Source: Bacillota bacterium
Lineage (GTDB): Bacteria > Bacillota > Clostridia > Christensenellales > Borkfalkiaceae
NCBI GenBank assembly: GCA_023403375.1
Contig: JAEYEN010000008.1
Span: forward strand, 1 to 10,191
Length of the DNA: 10,191 nucleotides
Direction of reading: 5' to 3'
This document shows positions 5,399-10,191 of the stretch, one piece after another. The notes below the pieces were generated by a model, which was not told the origin of the DNA, searched no databases, and saw only the letters and a program-made list of their open reading frames with translations. Within the stretch, counting starts at the first letter, position 1. Every line of letters begins with the position of its first letter. A program made the position numbers and the translations under genes.

Positions 5399-5845
5399 AT
5401 GAAAGCGGTTATACAAAGGGTTTCAGACGCGGTGCTAAAAGTAGACGGGAAAATTATTTCCGAAATTGGTAACGGTTACGTTATATATCTCGGCGTTTTC
5501 AAGGGCGACGGGGAAAACGAAGCCGATTATATGATTAAAAAAATACCGCCGTTGAGAATTTTTGAAGACGAAAACGGAAAGACCAACAAATCTATAACAG
5601 ACGTCGGCGGCGAGATACTGCTTGTATCGCAGTTCACTCTTTGCGCAAATACAAAACACGGTAACCGACCGGACTTTTTGTCGGCAGAAACGCCCGACAG
5701 GGCAAACGAACTGTATCTTTACGTTGCGGAAGGGCTTAAAAAAGCGGGCGTTCCCGTAAAAACGGGCGTGTTCGGTGCGGATATGAAAATAAATCAGACT
5801 AACGACGGACCGTTTACCGTAATCTTGGAAAAATTTGCGGAATAA
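5399..5845 (+). CDS. dtd: D-aminoacyl-tRNA deacylase
   Basis: A 148-residue protein, the normal length for DTD. It hydrolyses D-amino acids (and glycine mischarged on tRNA-Ala) from tRNA in the cytosol as a dimer. It begins with the family signature MKAVIQRVSDA. It carries the SQFTL active-site motif (77-81) and the NxGP element as NDGPF (135-139), whose cis Gly-Pro dipeptide selects chirality. FGADM (125-129) is also typical. Small departures are KIPPLRIFEDE where KIxNLRIFED is usual, and NTKHGNRPDF in the strand after SQFTL; neither removes a known catalytic element. It appears monocistronic: it has its own promoter, and a terminator lies 190 bases downstream with no gene between. Confidence 0.96.
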   Translation: MKAVIQRVSDAVLKVDGKIISEIGNGYVIYLGVFKGDGENEADYMIKKIPPLRIFEDENGKTNKSITDVGGEILLVSQFTLCANTKHGNRPDFLSAETPDRANELYLYVAEGLKKAGVPVKTGVFGADMKINQTNDGPFTVILEKFAE

Positions 5846-5940
5846 AAGAATTAAGGCAAAAAACTAACGCTTAAAATGTAAATTACGAGAAAGAGTTTTT
5901 CCGTATTAAATCGGAATGGGCAAAGAATGGTTTAACCGAA

Positions 5941-5967
5941 TTCAGACAGGATTCAGACTTTTCAGAC
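5941..5967 (+). repeat. Three TTCAGAC direct repeats
   Basis: TTCAGAC starts at 5941, 5952 and 5961, spacings of 11 and 9 bases (about one helical turn). It precedes a TATAAT and a terminator. It may be a binding-site cluster or chance. Confidence 0.35.
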
Positions 5968-6032
5968 TATCGAGTTATAAATAGATACAAATATAATTAG
6001 ATTATAAAGCCGAAGATAAACAAAAAATAAAC

Positions 6033-6064
6033 AAAAGCGGAGCGCTAAATAGCGCTCCGCTTTT
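6033..6064. terminator. Bidirectional terminator between dtd and the TSCPD protein gene
   Basis: A perfect 15-bp inverted repeat (6033-6047 with 6050-6064) around AA. The GC-rich centre is flanked by AAAA and TTTT. On the minus strand the following GTTTATTTTTTG gives a fair U tract; on the plus strand TTTT is short but followed by AT-rich sequence. Confidence 0.88.
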
Positions 6065-6191
6065 AATCTGTAATAAATTTTGGTTAAACAGTATGGACCG
6101 TCGATTTAATTTTTCTTTGATAACGATTGCAAAAATGCCGAAAAAGTTAAAAAAGCGGGTAGGGCGACAGGGAGATTTGATTTCTGCGCGT

Positions 6192-6455
6192 TTAATTATT
6201 CTCTTTACCGTGTTCGGACTGATATTTGATAAGCGCGTTTGCCAACTGGTCGCCGCAAGAAGTTTTGCCCCTGCATTCTATACCTTTAAGCAAAAAAATA
6301 ACTTCGTCAACCGTTTTGCCTTCCACAAGTCTTGAAACGGCTTGAAGGTTGCCCTTGCAACCGCCAACAAACTCCACGTCGGAAACGGTATCGTCGGGGT
6401 TTACGTTGAATTTTATTAAAGTAGAGCAGGTGCCCTTGGTTTTATAAGTGTACAT
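6192..6455 (-). CDS. TSCPD domain-containing protein (TIGR03905-type)
   Basis: An 87-residue protein consisting of one TSCPD domain. Conserved features are the early CS (C10), the central FVGGCKGNLQAVSRLVEGK (C33) and GIECRGKTSCGDQLANAL (C61, C67). The eponymous TSCPD is TSCGD here. Four cysteines suggest metal binding. The domain is also found at the C terminus of some class II ribonucleotide reductases, but as a free protein it has no established role, so the nearby class III RNR genes are suggestive only. The ATG lies four bases after the DUF4364 stop with GGTGG inside that upstream gene, so the two are one transcript and probably coupled. The bidirectional terminator lies downstream. Confidence 0.88.
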   Translation of the reverse strand: MYTYKTKGTCSTLIKFNVNPDDTVSDVEFVGGCKGNLQAVSRLVEGKTVDEVIFLLKGIECRGKTSCGDQLANALIKYQSEHGKENN

Positions 6456-6459
6456 ATGT

Positions 6460-6984
6460 TCAATCCACCAGATTTTCGTAAATATTGCGGTAAACGTCGG
6501 TCGCTTTTTCGCCCCATTTTTTATAAATGTCTTTCGCTATCTGGCGATTAGGCACTACAAGTTTAAGTTCCAAAGCAGGCTGAACGGGTTCTATAATTTT
6601 AAGATATACTGTATACGTTCCATCTTTATTCATAAAGTAATCGGCTACGCATTGTTGTTTTCTGCGATAACGCGTGCGATTGTTTTTAATAAAAAGCGAA
6701 ATCTCTTCTCTTACGGAAGCGGGGATATTTATAAAAAAGTTCGCAAGACAAACCCTGCCGTCGGGCGTTATGGTGTAAAGCGGCTCGCCGGAAGTGTTTA
6801 TGTTGTAAATCCAGTTACATTCCAGAAGTTGGTTCAAAATAGGCTGGCAGTCCATATACGCAAGCCAGTTGTTGGAAGAACAACACATATCTAAAATGGT
6901 GTTTTCCGAAAGCGGAACTTCCATCTTGTCAAAGACGAAAAGCAATATTAACTTGTTTACGGACGAATCGCCCTTGACCTGCAT
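6460..6984 (-). CDS. DUF4364 family protein (winged-helix-like N terminus)
   Basis: A 174-residue protein of the Clostridia-typical DUF4364 family. The N-terminal part (KLILLFVFDKMEVPLSENTI, then an LNQLLECNW helix and YTITPDGR) looks like a winged-helix DNA-binding fold, and a basic RTRYRRK stretch follows. The C-terminal half is a beta-rich domain of unknown function. A regulatory role is inferred from fold resemblance only. I prefer ATG 6984 because a GGGGGTGG ribosome binding site sits immediately before it; the GTG at 7005 would put that site inside the gene. The first gene of a two-gene transcript with the TSCPD protein. Confidence 0.85.
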   Translation of the reverse strand: MQVKGDSSVNKLILLFVFDKMEVPLSENTILDMCCSSNNWLAYMDCQPILNQLLECNWIYNINTSGEPLYTITPDGRVCLANFFINIPASVREEISLFIKNNRTRYRRKQQCVADYFMNKDGTYTVYLKIIEPVQPALELKLVVPNRQIAKDIYKKWGEKATDVYRNIYENLVD

Positions 6985-7016
6985 TTTGCCACCCCCTGAA
7001 TTCACTATGGAATATA

Positions 7017-7045
7017 ATTAAAGCATAAAAAGTGAGAAATGTAAA
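7017..7045 (-). promoter_or_regulatory. Promoter of the DUF4364-TSCPD transcript
   Basis: On the minus strand: TTTACA (7040-7045), a 17-base spacer ending in TGC, and TTTAAT (7017-7022), which is an extended -10. The predicted start near 7010 gives a leader of about 25 bases. Confidence 0.6.
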
Positions 7046-7086
7046 GAATTTTATCATTTTTTTGCGAAATAGTGATGAAAAATGTT

Positions 7087-7114
7087 TATAATCTACTATA
7101 TAATGTGGTATAAT
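7087..7114 (+). promoter_or_regulatory. Three successive TATAAT boxes upstream of the 269-residue protein gene
   Basis: TATAAT at 7087-7092, 7099-7104 and 7109-7114. Only the last has an extended TGG preceding it, and none has a good -35. The last is the best candidate, with a start near 7121 and a leader of about 65 bases. Confidence 0.5.
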
Positions 7115-7186
7115 TTACTTTGAAAAATTGCGTGGAAATAATTTTCGTTCAGAATTTAAAAAAGTTGTTTAACGGAGGTAATCGTT

Positions 7187-7996
7187 TTGACAAAACGCGA
7201 AGAATTAGATAATTTTTCCGCCCGCGCGGACGAAGTTATTGCAGGAAAATACATTTTGGCGGATATAAAAATAGTTAATTTGCTTAAATCCATCGCCGCG
7301 TCGGATACTCTCGTCGCACTTTTTAAAAACTGCCTTACCGACTTCGATTATAACAAAGCGAAAACTAAATATCTCGTAAAAAACCCGCTGTCGGACGATA
7401 AGGGCGAATTTGTAACGCCTGCTTCTTCGAGAGAACTTCTGGCGTTCATCTTCAATATTTTAATGGAGATAGACAATAAAAGCATATCGTTCAGCGCGTT
7501 TTTGGATAAATATTTTTACGAAGACGGCAGTACTTACGAAAAATACAACGCTTTTGCAAACAGAATGATAAAACCTTTCAAAAACGCCGTAGTGGGACTT
7601 ATGGAAAGCGTTATTGACGGTAAACTTCAAGACCCGTTAGACGCGCTTACCGAAGAAGAAGAGAAAAGGGAAAGATTAAAAGCGGAACAGGAAAAAAAGG
7701 AAAAGGCTGAAAGAGAACTTTCGCAGAAAATTTACGGCGAAGGCATTAAAACCGTAAAAGAAATCCTTCTTAAAGACAAGAAAAAAATAAAAAATTCCAA
7801 ACTTAAAGATAGCGTAAAAGAAGAACTGACGCTTGTCGTGGATATGCTTGCAAACGTTATGATAAGCGAAGATAAAGACGCGATAGACTATGCGTTCGTC
7901 GCCTATAAATACATTGCGAAAGCCCACCCCATACTCTTCTTTAACGAAGCGAAAAAGGTTGGCAAACTCGTTGCCGAGGTCAAGAATGAACTTTGA
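7187..7996 (+). CDS. Unrecognised 269-residue cytosolic protein with a charged coiled-coil segment
   Basis: I do not recognise this protein. The start is TTG at 7187, supported by a strong GGAGG (7174-7178) eight bases upstream; no in-frame ATG fits near it. There is no signal peptide or membrane segment. Residues 1-150 form an alpha-helical-looking domain (KIVNLLKSIAAS, SSRELLAFIFNIL, SISFSAFLDKYF). About 153-185 is a highly charged E/K/R segment typical of a helical linker or coiled coil. About 186-269 is a second helical domain with VDMLANVM and AIDYAFVAYKYIAKAHP. The composition suits a cytosolic scaffold or adaptor, but no function can be assigned. It is first in a tight cluster: the Nudix gene starts 11 bases before its stop. 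Confidence 0.88.
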   Translation: MTKREELDNFSARADEVIAGKYILADIKIVNLLKSIAASDTLVALFKNCLTDFDYNKAKTKYLVKNPLSDDKGEFVTPASSRELLAFIFNILMEIDNKSISFSAFLDKYFYEDGSTYEKYNAFANRMIKPFKNAVVGLMESVIDGKLQDPLDALTEEEEKRERLKAEQEKKEKAERELSQKIYGEGIKTVKEILLKDKKKIKNSKLKDSVKEELTLVVDMLANVMISEDKDAIDYAFVAYKYIAKAHPILFFNEAKKVGKLVAEVKNEL

Positions 7997-8531
7997 TGAA
8001 AAGACGGTAAAAGAGCAATACGTTTACAAAGGAAAGATACTCAATCTTCGGGTGGACGACGTTCTTTTACCCGACGGAAACGCCGCTAAAAGGGAAATAA
8101 TAGAGCATAGCGGCGGGGCGTGTATTCTTTGCGAAAAAGACGATAAAATTCTGCTCGTAAAGCAATTCCGCTATCCTTATAAAAAGGTTGTTTACGAATT
8201 GCCGGCAGGCAAGATAAACAAGGGCGAACAGCCTTACGACACCGCAAAACGGGAACTTGAAGAAGAAGGCGGGGTTGTAGCGGAAAGCCTTGAAAAAATA
8301 TTTGAAGTTTATCCTTCCCCCGGGTATACGGAAGAAGTAATTTACATATATAAAGCGCACGGCGTAACCGACGGGAAAGTTCATCTCGATAAAGACGAAT
8401 TTTTAAGCGGAGAATGGTTTGATAAACAAACGCTTAAAAAAATGATAGAAAACGGAAAAATAAACGATGCTAAGACGCTTATCGCGCTTCTCGGTTCGGT
8501 ATTTAATAACGGTTATGAAAAAAAAGAATAA
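7986..8531 (+). CDS. Nudix hydrolase, ADP-ribose pyrophosphatase type
   Basis: A 181-residue cytosolic enzyme. The Nudix box Gx5Ex7REUxEExGU is complete at residues 75-97 (G75, E81, R89, E90, E93, E94, G96). A conserved proline 15 residues after the box (SPGYTEE, P112) marks the ADP-sugar subgroup, so hydrolysis of ADP-ribose to AMP and ribose 5-phosphate is likely. The N-terminal strand (YVYKGKILNLRVDDVLLPDG) and REIIEHSGGACIL are also typical of ADPRase. ATG 7986 overlaps the previous gene by 11 bases and has GAGG upstream; the longer frame from 7890 merely reads through that gene. The next gene begins inside its last codons. Confidence 0.94.
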   Translation: MNFDEKTVKEQYVYKGKILNLRVDDVLLPDGNAAKREIIEHSGGACILCEKDDKILLVKQFRYPYKKVVYELPAGKINKGEQPYDTAKRELEEEGGVVAESLEKIFEVYPSPGYTEEVIYIYKAHGVTDGKVHLDKDEFLSGEWFDKQTLKKMIENGKINDAKTLIALLGSVFNNGYEKKE

Positions 8532-9564
8532 AATTTTGCTTGTTTTCGGCTTCCCGTATATGAACACCGGCTTTATAAAGAGTTAAAAACAAAATTTCCC
8601 GACAGAGAAGTAGAAGTCGTAAAAAACAAAAAAAGGGAATACGATTCGCGTAAGAGTAGACTTGACGTTTTCAAAAGTGCGAGGCACGATAACAGGGCAA
8701 TGTTTACGGGCGTTGTTTTCTTCTCGCCGTAACGACGTTATCGTGTGTTGGAGCCAGAACTTTGCGGTAATTTTATATCTTCCTTCCAGACTGTTTTTCA
8801 AAAAACGCAGAATTGTAAGTTTACATTGGCTTTCGCCGACAAGCAGCGGTATCAGACGCCGTCTTGAAAAATCCTTTGCTTTAAGTAAAAACAATTTCGT
8901 AATCGTCAATTCCAAAGGCAACGACATTGTCTGGAAAAATCATTTATCGCTTAAAAACGCCGACAACTTTTTCTACGTTCCCGATTCGTGCGGATACGTT
9001 GAATTCGAGAATTATAAACCTAAAAGCGAAAGATACTGTTTTTCGGGCGGTATGAATAACAGAGATTGGGCGCTTTTGTCGGAAGTCGCAGGCAGGCTTC
9101 CCGAAATAGAGTTCGTTTGCGTCGCGCTGGAAAAAGACTTTGCTTCTCAGGTCGAAAATCCGCCGAAGAATATGACGGTATATTTTCAGACGGCTGAGAA
9201 AAAATACTATGAACTTATGCAAAATTCTTATCTGACGCTTTTGCCGCTTAAAACCCATAACGCTTCGGGGCTTATCAATCTTATTAAAAGCGCGCAATTC
9301 TGTTTGCCGTGCGTTGCGACGAAAACGCCCGCAACCGACGTTTATTTCGAGAATAAATCTTTGCTTATAGACGGCGCGGACAAAGAAGCGTGGATTAAAA
9401 CGATAGAAAATATTTTCGCGATGAATGAAAGCGAACATAGAAGTCTTTCGGAGAACTATTCCGACTATATTAAAAAGGAATTTTCACCCGAAAGAACGAT
9501 TGAAACAATATCAAAAATAATAATACAATCCGATAAAAAGAAGACGGGAAAGGACAAAAAATGA
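8515..9564 (+). pseudogene. GT-B-type glycosyltransferase with two compensating frame changes near the 5' end
   Basis: The best intact part starts at TTG 8662 (300 codons), but the gene seems to begin at ATG 8515, overlapping the Nudix gene by 17 bases. The first 15 codons (KILLVFGFPY) are in the same frame as the 3' part. From about 8559 the sensible reading, YEHRLYKELKTKFPDREVEV, is one frame away, as if one T were missing in TATATGAA. Near 8673-8676 (AAAA) the reading must return, as if one A were extra. The corrected protein is about 349 residues: a Rossmann-like N domain with NDVIVCW and IVSLHWLSPTSSG, and a GT-B C domain with YCFSGGMNNRDW, TLLPL and SGLINLIKSAQFCLPCVATK (donor-binding region). 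GT1/GT4-like; the substrate is unknown. The stop overlaps the typA ATG (ATGA). It may be a sequence error rather than a true pseudogene. Confidence 0.72.
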
Positions 9565-10191
9565 AAAGAACGGACGTAAGAAACGTTGCCATTATTGCGC
9601 ACGTAGACCATGGTAAAACAACGCTTGTCAACGAAATGTTGAAACAGGGCGGAATATTCAGACAGAATCAGGAAGTTATGGACAGGGTTATGGACTCGGG
9701 CGATTTAGAGCGCGAAAGGGGCATAACCATACTTGCGAAAAACACTTCCGTATTTTATAAAGATACGAAAATAAACATAGTAGACACACCCGGACACGCA
9801 GACTTCGGCGGAGAAGTAGAACGCGTGCTTAAAATGGTAAACGGCGTTTTAGTACTTGTAGACGCGTGCGAAGGACCTATGCCGCAAACGCGTTTCGTTA
9901 TGCAAAAGGCGTTGGAACTTAACCACAAACTCATAATCGTCGTAAATAAAATCGACCGTCCCGACGCAAGGCTTTCCGAAGTGCAGGACGAGATTTTAGA
10001 ACTTCTTTTCGACCTTAACGCAACGGACGAGCAGATAGACAGTCCTATAATCTTCTGTTCGGGAAGAGCGGGTACGGCGACTACCGATATTAACGTTCCC
10101 GGTAAAGACTTAACGCCGCTTTTCGACGCGATTATAAATTACTTCGAACCGCAGGATGTGGACGATAAAGGTCCGTTACAAATGCTCGTTT
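9561..10191 (+). CDS. typA: Translational GTPase TypA/BipA, 3' end missing
   Basis: The first 210 codons of a ribosome-associated translational GTPase implicated in 50S subunit assembly, stress and cold tolerance. The G domain is complete and canonical: G1 AHVDHGKTT (13-21), G2 in ERERGIT, G3 DTPGH, G4 NKID, G5 SGRAG. The phrases MDSGDLERERGITI and GPMPQTRFVMQKAL separate TypA from EF-G and LepA. The ATG overlaps the glycosyltransferase stop by four bases, with AAGGA six bases upstream, so it is probably coupled to the cluster starting at 7187. Domain II, the C-terminal domain and the stop lie beyond the right edge. Confidence 0.96.
   Translation, partial: MKRTDVRNVAIIAHVDHGKTTLVNEMLKQGGIFRQNQEVMDRVMDSGDLERERGITILAKNTSVFYKDTKINIVDTPGHADFGGEVERVLKMVNGVLVLVDACEGPMPQTRFVMQKALELNHKLIIVVNKIDRPDARLSEVQDEILELLFDLNATDEQIDSPIIFCSGRAGTATTDINVPGKDLTPLFDAIINYFEPQDVDDKGPLQMLV

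Larger units (their letters stand above)
5846..6191. other. Convergent intergenic region, no convincing gene
   Basis: 346 bases between the stops of dtd (plus) and the TSCPD protein (minus). It contains a start-less 42-codon open frame (5875-6000), three TTCAGAC copies (5941, 5952, 5961), a TATAAT (5992-5997) without a -35, and a strong terminator (6033-6064). The stretch from 6065 to 6191 shows nothing I can name. An 80-codon plus-strand frame starting at 6093 is almost certainly an artefact opposite the TSCPD gene. Confidence 0.6.

Noticed and set aside
6093..6335. 80-codon plus-strand frame
   Set aside because: It overlaps the well-supported TSCPD gene on the opposite strand, lacks a ribosome binding site and resembles no family.
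7890..7985. N-terminal extension of the Nudix protein
   Set aside because: This stretch is an out-of-frame reading of the preceding gene; ATG 7986 with GAGG fits the family start.

Overview
The window looks like chromosomal DNA from a strictly anaerobic, low-to-moderate-GC Firmicute, most likely an uncultured gut Clostridia/Christensenellales-type lineage. The reasons are an oxygen-sensitive class III ribonucleotide reductase with its radical-SAM activase, a DUF4364 protein and a TSCPD-domain (TIGR03905-type) protein, both families typical of Clostridia, and sigma-A promoters with AGGAGG-type ribosome binding sites. There are no rRNA or tRNA genes, no CRISPR array, and no recognisable transposase or phage gene.

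Left part (1-4230): deoxynucleotide synthesis. The 3' end of nrdD (plus strand) carries a fused glutaredoxin-like domain. It overlaps by one base a thioredoxin-reductase-like flavoprotein that lacks the usual NADPH motifs, and a strong terminator follows. The activase nrdG lies further right on the minus strand, convergent with nrdD. Together this looks like a redoxin-driven (not formate-driven) class III RNR. Between nrdD-trxR and nrdG sits a small separate module at about 2843-3361: a Cro/CI-type regulator divergent from a 61-residue CxxC...CxxC protein. Paired CTAG palindromes lie in the shared promoter region. The small protein is readable only if one A of a nine-A run just after its ATG is skipped.

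Middle part (4274-7005): a CDF-type metal exporter (minus, upstream of nrdG) and dtd (D-aminoacyl-tRNA deacylase, plus) diverge from promoters whose -35 boxes overlap. The exporter leader contains a terminator-like hairpin before the start codon. After a roughly 350-base convergent stretch with a bidirectional terminator come two minus-strand genes in tight tandem, DUF4364 then a TSCPD protein.

Right part (7187-10191): one tightly packed plus-strand cluster of an unrecognised 269-residue protein, a Nudix ADP-ribose pyrophosphatase, a GT-B glycosyltransferase and the 5' part of typA/bipA. Starts overlap preceding stops throughout. The glycosyltransferase has two compensating single-base frame changes near its 5' end, so it is either a pseudogene or a sequence error. 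With the nine-A problem, this makes read-level checking of the assembly worthwhile.

The most interesting items are the NrdD-redoxin/atypical flavoprotein pair, the CTAG-operator regulator and small zinc-binding-type protein module with its slippery A-tract, and the possible attenuator in the metal-exporter leader.
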